Source: Pseudomonas sp. FeN3W | Lineage (GTDB): Bacteria > Pseudomonadota > Gammaproteobacteria > Pseudomonadales > Pseudomonadaceae | NCBI GenBank assembly: GCA_030263805.2 | Contig: CP136010.1 | Coordinates: 4,417,001-4,481,000 of the forward strand | Direction: 5' to 3' | Length of the DNA: 64,000 nt | Shown: positions 25,856 to 33,607 of the stretch, piece by piece | Position numbering within the stretch: the stretch's first letter is position 1 | How the letters are laid out: each line of letters starts with the position of its first letter | Translations under genes and position numbers: made by a program | Notes under the pieces: model-generated | What the model saw: only the letters and a program-made list of their open reading frames with translations | The model's database searches: none | Told to the model about the DNA's origin: nothing

Positions 25856-27169
25856 ATGAGCACGCCATCCGTTGTGCATCGCCTGAGCTCCACCGTCAAT
25901 GCCGAGGAACACGAGCTGCGCCCGGCGCTGAGCGGCTTCCTGCTGTTCTTCTGCCTGTTCGCCGGCTATTTCATGCTGCGCCCGATCCGCGAGGCGATGG
26001 GCATCGCGGCGGGGGTGGAAAACCTGCAATGGCTGTTCACCGCGACCTTCTTCGTCATGCTGGCGGCCGTGCCGTTGTTCGCCTGGCTCAGCTCCCGTGT
26101 ACCGCGTCTGCATTTCGTCGACTGGGTGTACGGCTTCTTCTGCCTGAACCTGCTGGGCTTTTCCGCGCTGTTTCTGCTGCAGGGCGAAAACCCCTGGCTG
26201 GCGCGGGTGTTCTACGTGTGGATTTCGGTCTACAACCTGTTCGTCGTGTCCGTCGCCTGGAGCCTGATGGCGGACGTGTTCGACAGTGCTCAGGCCAAGC
26301 GGCTGTTCGCCTTTATCGCCGCCGGGGCGAGCGTTGGCGGGCTGGTCGGGCCGGCGCTCAGTGCGTTGCTGATCGCCGGCCTGGGCGAGTCGGGTCTGAT
26401 GCTGCTCGCCGCCTTGTTGCTGGGTGCGGCGCTGGCGCTCAAGTTCTCGCTGATGCGCTGGCGCGAGATCGGCGGAGCGGGGCGCCCCGGCGCGGTCCCG
26501 GCGGAGAGCACGCGCAAGCCGGTGCCGGGCAACCCGTTCAGCGGAATGACGCGGGTGCTGCAGTCGCCTTATCTGCTCGGCATCGCCGGCTTCGTGGTGC
26601 TGCTGGCCACCGTGACGACCTTTCTCTACTTCGAACAGGCGCGCCTGGTGGCCGAGTTGTTCCCCGACCGAGCCGTCCAGGTTCGCGTGTTCGGCACCAT
26701 CGACGTGGTCGTCCAGGCCGGCGCGCTGCTGTCACAACTGTTCATCACCGGACGGCTGGCGCAAAGGCTGGGTGTGCGTGTACTGCTGGCCATCGTGCCG
26801 TTGCTGGTCTGCGTCGGCTTTGTCGGCCTCGCGCTGATGCCCAGTTTCGCCGTGCTCGCGGCGCTGATGATCGTGCGCCGCATCGGCGAGTACGCCTTCG
26901 TCCGACCCGGCCGCGAAATGCTCTTCGCGCCGCTGGATGCGGAAAGCAAGTACAAGGCGAAGAATGTCATCGACACGGTCGTCTATCGCGCCGGCGATGC
27001 CGTCAGCGGCTGGGCGAAGACGGCACTGGACATGTTCGGGCAGGGCGCCGGCCTGGTTGCCGTGGCCGGCGCGATCTGCGCGCTGCTCTGGGGCTATCTC
27101 GGCTGGCAGCTCGGCAAGCAGGCGGACAGGCGAACGGAGGTGACTGGAGTGGCGGAAGCCACCTGTTGA
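25856..27169 (+). CDS. MFS carrier resembling ATP/ADP translocase-type (NTT/TlcC-like) proteins
   Basis: 437 residues from MSTPSVVHRLS, preceded by CAGGAGC. About 11-12 hydrophobic helices. The first helix ends with the FCLFAGYFMLRPIREAMG motif typical of the Npt1/Npt2-related MFS proteins found in free-living bacteria, and the fourth and fifth helices include WSLMADVFDSAQAKRLFAFIAAGASVGG. The large loop between halves is basic. The substrate in free-living bacteria is not known; nucleotide exchange is shown only for parasites and plastids. A strong terminator follows at 27225-27274. Confidence 0.82.
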   Translation: MSTPSVVHRLSSTVNAEEHELRPALSGFLLFFCLFAGYFMLRPIREAMGIAAGVENLQWLFTATFFVMLAAVPLFAWLSSRVPRLHFVDWVYGFFCLNLLGFSALFLLQGENPWLARVFYVWISVYNLFVVSVAWSLMADVFDSAQAKRLFAFIAAGASVGGLVGPALSALLIAGLGESGLMLLAALLLGAALALKFSLMRWREIGGAGRPGAVPAESTRKPVPGNPFSGMTRVLQSPYLLGIAGFVVLLATVTTFLYFEQARLVAELFPDRAVQVRVFGTIDVVVQAGALLSQLFITGRLAQRLGVRVLLAIVPLLVCVGFVGLALMPSFAVLAALMIVRRIGEYAFVRPGREMLFAPLDAESKYKAKNVIDTVVYRAGDAVSGWAKTALDMFGQGAGLVAVAGAICALLWGYLGWQLGKQADRRTEVTGVAEATC

Positions 27170-27224
27170 GACAGCGGCGTGCGAAAGCGCATTGCGAACG
27201 AGGGGCTGGCGTCATGTCCAGAGG

Positions 27225-27274
27225 GCGAGCCGGCTAGTGAGCACGTCGATGCGGCGCTAGCCGGCTCGCTTTTT
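27225..27274 (+). terminator. Rho-independent terminator of the MFS gene
   Basis: A perfect 13-bp stem (GCGAGCCGGCTAG paired with CTAGCCGGCTCGC) with a 19-nt loop, followed by TTTTT on the plus strand. It also separates this gene from the convergent fpr gene. Confidence 0.9.
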
Positions 27275-27284
27275 CCAGATGCGC

Positions 27285-28061
27285 TTACTTCTCAACGAAA
27301 GCGCGTTCTATGACGTAATCGCCCGGCACGCCCTGGCTGGGTGAGGCCTGAAAGCCGAGGGCGTCGAGTTGGCCGGTGAGGGTGTCGAGCATCGCCGGGC
27401 TGCCACAGAGCATCACGCGGTCGGTCTCGGGGTTCAGCCGCGGCAGGCCGAGATCGTCGGTCAGCTTGCCGGTCTCGATCAGCGTGTTGATACGGCCGGT
27501 GTGGCGGAACGCCTCGCGGGTCACCGTCGGGTAATAGAGCAGTTTGGCCCGCACCGCTTCGCCAAGGAATTCGTGCGCTGGCAGTTCCTGGGTGAGGTAG
27601 TCGTGATAGGCCAGCTCGCTGACCTCGCGTACCCCATGCACCAGCACGATCTTGTCGAAACGCTCGTAGGCTTCCGGATCGCGAACGATGCTCATGAAGG
27701 GCGCCAACCCCGTGCCGGTGCCGAGCAGGTAGAGGTGCTTGCCGGGCCTGAGGTCATGCATCACCAGGGTGCCGACCGGCTTGCGGCTGACGATGAGCGA
27801 GTCGCCGATCTTCAGGTGCTGCAGGCGCGAGGTCAGCGGGCCGTCTGGCACCTTGATGCTGAGAAATTCCAGGTGCTCGTCGTGGTTGGCGCTGACGATG
27901 CTGTAGGCGCGCATCAGTGGTTTGCTGTCGACTTCCAGGCCGATCATCACGAAGTGGCCGTTCTCGAAGCGCAACGCCGGGTCGCGGGTGGTGCGAAAGC
28001 TGAACAGGGTGTCGTTCCAGTGATGCACGGATAGAACGCTTTCGGTGCCGAGTGCAGACAT
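27285..28061 (-). CDS. fpr: Ferredoxin--NADP+ reductase (Fpr type)
   Basis: 258 residues, the length of Pseudomonas Fpr. The FAD motif RAYSIVS (RxYS), the GTGTGLAPFMSI NADP-binding loop, HGVREVSELAYHD and the CGSPAML motif are all present, and the C-terminus ends VIERAFVEK as in the pseudomonad subgroup. It moves electrons between NADPH and ferredoxin. It is the last gene in the minus-strand run that includes FdxA, an AprBA-like pair and a YeiH-type exporter (30 nt from the latter), so it may be a paralogue dedicated to that pathway rather than the housekeeping copy. Confidence 0.93.
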   Translation of the reverse strand: MSALGTESVLSVHHWNDTLFSFRTTRDPALRFENGHFVMIGLEVDSKPLMRAYSIVSANHDEHLEFLSIKVPDGPLTSRLQHLKIGDSLIVSRKPVGTLVMHDLRPGKHLYLLGTGTGLAPFMSIVRDPEAYERFDKIVLVHGVREVSELAYHDYLTQELPAHEFLGEAVRAKLLYYPTVTREAFRHTGRINTLIETGKLTDDLGLPRLNPETDRVMLCGSPAMLDTLTGQLDALGFQASPSQGVPGDYVIERAFVEK

Positions 28062-28091
28062 GGGGCCTTCCTCTTTCGTGGATTGAGTCGA

Positions 28092-29090
28092 TCAGAACAG
28101 GGTCAGCAGCAGGCTCGTCGTCAGCAGCAGCGCGGCGCTGAGCAGGGCCAGGTGGGCGAAGGGCTGCCAGCCCTGGGCAAACAGGTCGCCGACACGGGTG
28201 CGCATGCCGAGCGCGGCCATGGTCAGCAGCAGGCAGGCCTGCGAGCCGGCGACCAGCGCCTCGCGCAGCGCGGCCGGCAGCCAGCCGAGGCTGTTCAGCG
28301 TGAACAGACCGAGAAAGCCGAGCAGGAACAGCGGAAAGTCCGGGCTGCCCGGCTCCTGCCGACGCAGCAGCAGGCTGAGCACCAGCACCAGCGGCGCGAG
28401 CAGGGCGACGCGCAGCAGCTTGGTCAGGGTCGCGACGTCGCCGGCGGTATCCGATACGAGGTACCCGGCACCGGCCGCCTGGGCGACGTCATGGATGCTG
28501 GCGCCGAGCAGCAGGCCGCTGTCGAGCGCATCCAGCCCGAGCAGGCCGGTCAGCGGCGGGTAGAGCAGCATCGACAGCGTACCGAGGGCCGTCACGCCGA
28601 CCACCACGGCGAGCAGCCGACGCTCTTCCAGGCGCCCGGCCGGGATCACCGCCGCCACGGCAATCGCCGCCGACACGCCGCAGATCGCCACCGCCGCGCC
28701 CGCCACCAGGCTGTGCAGGGTCGGCAGCCGCAGCAGCCGGCCGAGTAGAAGCGCCAGGCCGAGCACCAGCGGCACCGTGACGAGCACCAGCAATAAAGGT
28801 CGCGCACCGACCGCTTCCAGCTGTGCGACGCCGATGCGCGCGCCTAGCAGCGCCACGCCGATGCGCAGCAGTTGCCGGCTGCACAACGCCACGCCCGGTT
28901 GCATGCGTGCCTCGCTGCCCTGGCTGGCGAAACCCAGGCCGAGCAGCAACACCATCAGCAGCGCGGGCGCGCCGTAGTGATCGGCAAGAAAGCTGCCGGC
29001 CAGTGCCAGCACTGCACACAGGGCCAGGCCTGGGTAGTGCTTGCGGCACAGCGCGACGGGCGGGGCGAGCGCTTCAAGCCGGGCATTCAT
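28092..29090 (-). CDS. YeiH/UPF0324-family putative sulfate exporter
   Basis: 332 residues, about ten hydrophobic helices, matching the UPF0324 family: YPGLALCAVLALAGSFLAD near the N-terminus, LLRIGVALLGARIGVAQL, GAAVAICGVSAAIAVAAVIPA in the middle and AGYLVSDTAGDVATLTKL. Members are named putative sulfate exporters because of links with taurine degradation. Its place next to an AprBA-like pair and a sulfonate-type ABC importer supports export of sulfite or sulfate. Overlaps the DUF971 gene by 4 nt. Confidence 0.88.
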   Translation of the reverse strand: MNARLEALAPPVALCRKHYPGLALCAVLALAGSFLADHYGAPALLMVLLLGLGFASQGSEARMQPGVALCSRQLLRIGVALLGARIGVAQLEAVGARPLLLVLVTVPLVLGLALLLGRLLRLPTLHSLVAGAAVAICGVSAAIAVAAVIPAGRLEERRLLAVVVGVTALGTLSMLLYPPLTGLLGLDALDSGLLLGASIHDVAQAAGAGYLVSDTAGDVATLTKLLRVALLAPLVLVLSLLLRRQEPGSPDFPLFLLGFLGLFTLNSLGWLPAALREALVAGSQACLLLTMAALGMRTRVGDLFAQGWQPFAHLALLSAALLLTTSLLLTLF

Positions 29091-29470
29091 GCCGGATCGC
29101 CTCTCGAGTCGCCGGGGGCGCTGAGGGCGCCGAGGTCACGCAGGTAGGCCCAGGGGTACAGGCCGCGGAAATGACCGTCGCTGAAATACAGCTGCAGACC
29201 GCTGATGCCGGACAGCTCCAGGCGGTTCACGCCGACCTCGGCGTCGATCAGCGTCAGTGCGCCGGTCTGCTGGATGCGCTGGCAATTGGAGCAGGCGCAG
29301 GCCCGCCGCAGCGTCAGGCAGCTGATGCGGCTCTGTACGCCATCCGGCCAGGTCAGTTCCAGCATGCGCTGCGCCTTGCGCAGGCGGATCTCGAGGGGTG
29401 GGTCGATCAGCCGTTGGGGCGTGGCGTGCTGGGCGATAACGTCGGAGTCGGTTGCGGCAAAGGCGTTCAT
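29087..29470 (-). CDS. DUF971 (gamma-butyrobetaine-hydroxylase N-terminal-like) protein
   Basis: 127 residues consisting of a single DUF971 domain: EIRLRKAQRMLELTWPDG, SRISCLTLRRACACSNC, a closing GLYPWAYLRDLG. The cysteine group CACSNC fits the metal-binding site of this domain. The domain occurs beside iron-sulfur and redox genes and at the N-terminus of gamma-butyrobetaine hydroxylase; stand-alone proteins may be accessory or assembly factors. Overlaps the YeiH gene by 4 nt; the start lies 25 nt after the small secreted protein gene. Confidence 0.88.
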   Translation of the reverse strand: MNAFAATDSDVIAQHATPQRLIDPPLEIRLRKAQRMLELTWPDGVQSRISCLTLRRACACSNCQRIQQTGALTLIDAEVGVNRLELSGISGLQLYFSDGHFRGLYPWAYLRDLGALSAPGDSRGDPA

Positions 29471-29494
29471 GTAAACCTCCGGGCCGGCGGCCCT

Positions 29495-29692
29495 CTAGCG
29501 GAACAACAGCGTGACGAGGCCGGGCGGCACCGGCGCCGGGCCGCCGCTGACGACCAGCGCCGGCGCTTCCGGGCTGCGCACGAAGCGCTCCGGCGTGTCC
29601 ACCGGGCGGGCGCTGCCGAGCGTGGCGGCACTGACCGTGACCAGCGCCAGCACGGCGTGGCGCAGTCCACTCGTCATGACAAGTTGGGGCAT
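29495..29692 (-). CDS. Small predicted secreted protein, unknown function (65 aa)
   Basis: The gene begins 3 nt after the fdxA stop, with CTGGAG upstream as ribosome-binding site. Residues 6-28 form a signal peptide (LRHAVLALVTVSAATLGSARP). The mature part is about 37 residues, rich in proline and valine (SPEAPALVVSGGPAPVPP). No recognisable family. The tight spacing to fdxA and 24-nt gap to DUF971 suggest a real gene of the operon. An alternative start is ATG at 29677. Confidence 0.5.
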   Translation of the reverse strand: MPQLVMTSGLRHAVLALVTVSAATLGSARPVDTPERFVRSPEAPALVVSGGPAPVPPGLVTLLFR

Positions 29693-29695
29693 GCT

Positions 29696-30019
29696 TCAGC
29701 GCTCCAGAAACGCCAGCTTGCCGCCCTGGTCGACCCAGGTTTCGGCCTCGGCCAGCGGCGAGGCGCTTTGGGTGATCACCGGCCAGACTTCGGCCAGCTC
29801 GGCGTTGAGTTCGAGAAAGTGCTGTTGGCCTTCGGGCAAGGTGTTGTCGGCGAAGATCGCATCGGCCGGGCACTCCGGCGCGCAGAGGCTGCAGTCGATG
29901 CAGGTCTCGGGGTTTATGACGAGGAAGTTGGGGCCTTCGTGAAAACAGTCGGCCGGGCAGACTTCGACGCAGTCGGTGTATTTGCAGCGGATGCAATTCT
30001 CGGTAACGACGTAGGTCAT
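29696..30019 (-). CDS. fdxA: Seven-iron ferredoxin FdxA
   Basis: 107 residues, the length of the Pseudomonas/Azotobacter 7Fe ferredoxin. The N-terminal motif NCIRCKYTDCVEVCPADCF supplies a [3Fe-4S] cluster plus one ligand, and TCIDCSLCAPECPADAIF the [4Fe-4S] cluster; the long helical C-terminal tail ends KLAFLER. As part of this run it may link Fpr to the AprBA-like redox enzyme. It could be a paralogue of the housekeeping fdxA. Confidence 0.93.
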   Translation of the reverse strand: MTYVVTENCIRCKYTDCVEVCPADCFHEGPNFLVINPETCIDCSLCAPECPADAIFADNTLPEGQQHFLELNAELAEVWPVITQSASPLAEAETWVDQGGKLAFLER

Positions 30020-30044
30020 GACGTTGGCTCCTTGTGGTAGCGGC

Positions 30045-30546
30045 CCCTCACCCCAGCCCTCTCCCCGGCGGGGAGAGGGGGCAGTCGGTGCGCGGCCCGG
30101 GCTGCGGCGGTGCGTTGTAGGGGCGGGTGAGCCCGCCCTGCGGATATTCGGTCCCTCACCCCAGCCCTCTCCGCGGCGGGGAGAGGGGGCAGTCGGTGCG
30201 CGGCCCGGCTGCGGCGTTGCGTTGTAGGGGCGGGTTGAGCCCGCCCTGCGGATATTCGGTCCCTCACCCCAGCCCTCTCCCCGGTGGGGAGAGGGGCAGT
30301 CGGTGCGTGGCCCGGGCTGCGGCGTTGCGTTGTAGGGGCGGGTTGAGCCCGCCCTGTGGATATTCGGTCCCTCACCCCAGCCCTCTCCGCGGCGGGGAGA
30401 GGGGGCAGTCGGTGCGTGGCCCGGCTGCGGTGCTGCGTTGTAGGGGCGGGTTGAGCCCGCCCTGCGGATATTCGGTCCCTCACCCCAGCCCTCTCCGCGG
30501 CGGGGAGAGGGGCAGTCGGTGTGCGGCCCGGGCTGCGGCGTTGCGG
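30045..30546. repeat. Tandem repeat, 108-bp period, about 4.6 copies
   Basis: Units start at 30045, 30153, 30261, 30369 and 30477, each 108 nt, the last cut short inside the next gene's 3' flank. Each unit joins two common Pseudomonas intergenic elements: the palindrome CCCTCACCCCAGCCCTCTCC with GGGGAGAGGG, and the palindrome GGGGCGGGTTGAGCCCGCCC. Copies differ at a few positions and small indels cancel out so the period is constant. The array lies between fdxA and the HEAT gene in the middle of an operon. Long open frames through it are artefacts because 108 is a multiple of 3. Confidence 0.95.
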
Positions 30547-30556
30547 CGTGGGTCCA

Positions 30557-31516
30557 TCAGGCCGCGGCGTCGAGCTTGGACATGGCCCAGCGCGCCAGCT
30601 TGCGCACGTCCGGGTCGGGGTCGTCCATGGCCAGTTCGACGAAGGGGCGGCCATCGTTGTGTGCGATGGCGCCCAGCGCGCCGATGGCGGCCTTGCGCAG
30701 GTTGCTCATCGGGTCGCGGGCGCAGACGCCGAGGGCAGGGATCGCACCCACCGCACCGAGCTTGCCGAGCGCATCGACGGCCTTTTCCCGGACCTGCCAG
30801 AAACCGTCGTGCGTGGCCTCGACCAGGGGCTGCAGCGCGGCCTGGTAGTCGAGCTTGCCGATGCTCACCGCGGCTTCGACGCGCACCTGCCAGTGTGGGT
30901 CGCGCAGGATGCCGATCAGTGCCGGGCCGACCTGTTCGGGCGCGGCATAGACCAGCGCGCCGGTGGCGGCGCGGCGGACGTCGGCATCGTCGTCGTGCTG
31001 CGCCCGCTCGATCAGCGCCGGCAGATTCGCTGGCTGCTTGAGCCAGCCGATCACCGCCACCGCTTCGCGGCGCACGCCCGGGTCGGCGTGCTGCATCCGC
31101 GCCAGGGCCGGCACCTGCGCCTGCGGATGGCGCAGCGGCTTGAGCGCCCGGAGGATGCCGGCGACGACGAAGGGATCGTCGCTGCCGGCCAAGGCTTCGA
31201 GCAACGGCAGCGCGGCGGCGGGGTCCTTCAGGTCCGCCAGCGCATGGGCGGCGGCGTTGCGCACCACCTCGTCGCTGTCCTGCAGGGCGGCGATCAGGGC
31301 GTCGGCGATGTCGGCGGCGTCGAACTCGTCGACCACCTTGGCTGCTTCCTGGCGCACCGACGGGTCCGGGTCGTTCAGCGCCAGGATCAGCAGCTCGGCG
31401 GCTTCCGGTTCGCCGCTGTCGACCAGCTCGAGCACCGCCACGCGGCGGATGCCGGGGTCGCTCGAGGCCAGATTGGTGGCGATGTCCTGCAGCAGTGGGT
31501 CGTCGTAGGTTTTCAT
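30557..31516 (-). CDS. HEAT-repeat protein (PBS-lyase-type repeats)
   Basis: 319 residues made almost wholly of about nine HEAT repeats of 30-32 residues with the pattern DPDPxVRxEAAxxL..L..P.A...L..AL (for example DPDPSVRQEAAKVV, DPGVRREAVAVIG, DADVRRAATGALV, DPDPDVRKLARWAM). No signal peptide. Such solenoids act as scaffolds or as cofactor lyases. In this operon, between a ferredoxin and the AprB-like ferredoxin, a scaffold or assembly role for the redox complex is a reasonable guess. It ends 11 nt from the tandem repeat array. Confidence 0.9.
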   Translation of the reverse strand: MKTYDDPLLQDIATNLASSDPGIRRVAVLELVDSGEPEAAELLILALNDPDPSVRQEAAKVVDEFDAADIADALIAALQDSDEVVRNAAAHALADLKDPAAALPLLEALAGSDDPFVVAGILRALKPLRHPQAQVPALARMQHADPGVRREAVAVIGWLKQPANLPALIERAQHDDDADVRRAATGALVYAAPEQVGPALIGILRDPHWQVRVEAAVSIGKLDYQAALQPLVEATHDGFWQVREKAVDALGKLGAVGAIPALGVCARDPMSNLRKAAIGALGAIAHNDGRPFVELAMDDPDPDVRKLARWAMSKLDAAA

Positions 31517-31526
31517 CGGTCGGCCC

Positions 31527-31760
31527 TCAGCGCAGCAGATAGGGAATGTTAACTTTCACCGCATCGGTCGGGCAGTCCGCCTCGCAGGGCATGCAGTACC
31601 AGCATTCGTCGTACTTCATGTGCGCCTTGCCGGTGTCCGGGTTGATCCACAGGACGTCCAGCGGGCAGACGTCGATGCAGACACGGCAGCCCTTTTCGGC
31701 GATGCATTTTTCTTCGTCCACGATGACCGGGACGGCGGAACGGTGGGTGGCGACGGGCAT
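31527..31760 (-). CDS. AprB-like dicluster [4Fe-4S] ferredoxin
   Basis: 77 residues from MPVATHRSAVP (GGAGATC ribosome-binding site). Two cluster motifs: KCIAEKGCRVCIDVCPLDVLW, and ECWYCMPCEADCPTDAV. The insertion in the first motif (CxxxxGCxxCxxxCP) is the one seen in AprB, the beta subunit of adenylylsulfate reductase; the long AprB C-terminal tail is absent. It presumably passes electrons to or from the AprA-like flavoprotein encoded just upstream. Separated from it by a 99-nt gap that holds a REP-like inverted pair. Confidence 0.88.
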   Translation of the reverse strand: MPVATHRSAVPVIVDEEKCIAEKGCRVCIDVCPLDVLWINPDTGKAHMKYDECWYCMPCEADCPTDAVKVNIPYLLR

Positions 31761-31798
31761 GGTTGATCTCCTCGGTACGGTCGGCTCGCTGCCGGCCT

Positions 31799-31857
31799 GT
31801 AGGGGCGAATTCATTCGCCCATGGCATCAGGTGTTGGGCGAACGAGTTCGCCCCCAC
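31799..31857. repeat. REP-like inverted pair inside the AprBA-like operon
   Basis: Two arms, GTAGGGGCGAATTCATTCGC at the left and an inverted near-copy ending in GTTCGCCCCCAC at the right, can form a 20-plus-bp hairpin. Each arm is itself palindromic (GCGAATTCATTCGC). It matches dispersed Pseudomonas repeats. Position between two cotranscribed genes suggests an effect on mRNA stability. Confidence 0.8.
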
Positions 31858-31859
31858 GG

Positions 31860-33596
31860 TCAGGCATTGGCGGCCTTCTTCACGCGCAGGCGGTTGTAGG
31901 CGTCCTTCTCTTCGCCGAGCGGCACGATGTAGTCGGCGATGGGTCGCTTGCCGTGGGCCATCTGGCCGTTGGCGTCCTTGAACAGGCGGGTGTGGCAGAA
32001 CCACTCGGCGCTGTTCTGCTCGGGGTGGTCGACGCGGTAGTGGTACAGCCCCCAGCGCGACTCGGTGCGGTACAGCGAGGCGCGGGCGGCCATCTCGGCA
32101 CAGTCGATGATCGACTGCACTTCCAGCGCACGGAGCAGTTCGTGCGGGTCGGCGGCGGCCAGCCGTGGGACGTCCTCGCGCACGGCGAGGATGCGTTCCA
32201 GGCCGATCTCCATCTTCTTGGTCACCTTCGGCGGCTGCAGGTAGTCGTTCACCAGGCGGCGGACCTTGTATTCCATCTGTTCCGGCGGGATGCCGTCGGT
32301 GACGTTCAGCGGTGCCTGGATGCGGGCGAGTTCGGCAGCGATGAAGGCTTCGTCCAGCTGGGGTTCGGCGCGGTCCTTGACGAAGGCCGCTGCGCTCTCG
32401 CCGCAGATCTGCCCGTAGACGAAGGCGCCGAGCATGTAGTTGTGCGGCACCGAAGCCATGTCGCCGGCGCAGAACAGCCCGGGCACGGTGGTCGCGCCGG
32501 TCTCGTCGGTCCACACGCCCGAAGCCGAGTGGCCCGAGCAGAAACCGATCTCGGAGATGTGCATTTCCACCATGCGCTGGCGGTAGTCGATATGCCGGCC
32601 TTCGTGAAAGCGCCCACGCGAGGGCCGCTCGTTGGTGTGCAGGACGGTCTCGATCTCTTGAATCGTTTCCTCGGCCAGGTGGTCGAGCTTGAGGAACACC
32701 GGGCCGGTGCCGGATTCGAGCTCCTTGAAGAACTCCAGCATCATCTGCCCGGACCAGTAGTCGCACTCGATGAAGCGCTCGCCGTAGGCGTTGGCGGTGA
32801 AGCCGCCGAGCGGGCCGGTGACATAGGCACAGGCCGGGCCGTTGTAGTCCTTGAGCAGCGGGTTGACCTGGAAGCACTCGAGGTTGGCCAGGTCCGCACC
32901 GGCGTGGTAGGCCATGGCGTGGCCGTCGCCACAGTTGGCCGGGTTCTCGTAGGTGCCGAACAGATAACCCGAGTTCGGCAGGCCGATGCGCCCGGCGGCA
33001 CCGGTCGCCATGATCACCGCCTTGGCGCGGATGATGATCGGCTCGGCGGTGCGGGTGTTCACCCCGATCATGCCGGCGATGTTGCCGTCCGAGTCCTTCA
33101 GCAGGCGGGTGGCGATGAAGCGGTTCTCGATGTCCACGCGCACCCGGCGCAGGCGGCGGTAGAGGATCTTCTTGACGTTGTGGCCCTCCGGCATCGGCAG
33201 CACGTAGGTGCCGAGGTGGTGGACCTTCTTCATGTCGTAGTCGCCGGTCTCGTCCTTCTGGAAATGCACGCCCCAGGCGTCGAGCTGCTCGATCATCGAG
33301 AACGAGCGCGTGGCGTAGGCCATCAGCGCCGGCTGGTGAACGATGCCGTCGTTGGCGATGGTGATTTCCTTGACGTACTGCTCGGGCGTGGCGTGGCCGG
33401 GCACGACCGCGTTGTTCAGGCCGTCCATGCCCATGGAGATCGCCCCGGAGCGCTTGACGTTGGCCTTCTCCAGCAGCAGCACCTTGAGCGTCGGGTCCTG
33501 CTCCTTGACGGTGACGGCGGCCATCGGCCCGGCGGTGCCACCGCCGATCACTAGTACGTCGGTTTCGATGACGGGAATGTCGTGAATCGTGGTCAT
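31860..33596 (-). CDS. AprA-like flavoprotein (adenylylsulfate reductase/fumarate reductase family)
   Basis: 578 residues from MTTIHDIPVIE. The FAD-binding motif VLVIGGGTAGPMAA is near residue 15, and EKANVKRSGAISMGMDGLNN follows, the AprA-type version of the flavin site (LERSGAVAQGLSAIN in dissimilatory AprA). Further matches are ATGAAGRIG, ENPANCGDGHAMAYHAGADL, and GLFCAGDMASV near the C-terminal FAD site. The C-terminal helical domain (LEVQSIIDCAEMAARASLYR, ESRWGLYHYR) also follows the AprA plan. Unlike respiratory AprA it is about 50-80 residues shorter. Predicted role: oxidation of sulfite to APS, or a related two-electron reaction, with the ferredoxin encoded next. The family is clear; the substrate is inferred. 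Confidence 0.85.
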   Translation of the reverse strand: MTTIHDIPVIETDVLVIGGGTAGPMAAVTVKEQDPTLKVLLLEKANVKRSGAISMGMDGLNNAVVPGHATPEQYVKEITIANDGIVHQPALMAYATRSFSMIEQLDAWGVHFQKDETGDYDMKKVHHLGTYVLPMPEGHNVKKILYRRLRRVRVDIENRFIATRLLKDSDGNIAGMIGVNTRTAEPIIIRAKAVIMATGAAGRIGLPNSGYLFGTYENPANCGDGHAMAYHAGADLANLECFQVNPLLKDYNGPACAYVTGPLGGFTANAYGERFIECDYWSGQMMLEFFKELESGTGPVFLKLDHLAEETIQEIETVLHTNERPSRGRFHEGRHIDYRQRMVEMHISEIGFCSGHSASGVWTDETGATTVPGLFCAGDMASVPHNYMLGAFVYGQICGESAAAFVKDRAEPQLDEAFIAAELARIQAPLNVTDGIPPEQMEYKVRRLVNDYLQPPKVTKKMEIGLERILAVREDVPRLAAADPHELLRALEVQSIIDCAEMAARASLYRTESRWGLYHYRVDHPEQNSAEWFCHTRLFKDANGQMAHGKRPIADYIVPLGEEKDAYNRLRVKKAANA

Positions 33597-33607
33597 GGTG
33601 GTCTCCT

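Noticed and set aside
30045..30546. CRISPR array
   Set aside because: Units are contiguous 108-bp copies with no variable spacers, and no cas gene is present; it is a tandem duplication of REP-like palindromes.
30016..30654. 212-residue repetitive protein on the minus strand across the 108-bp array (and a 304-residue one on the plus strand)
   Set aside because: The frames are open only because the period is a multiple of three; composition is low-complexity and the frame runs into the HEAT gene in another frame.
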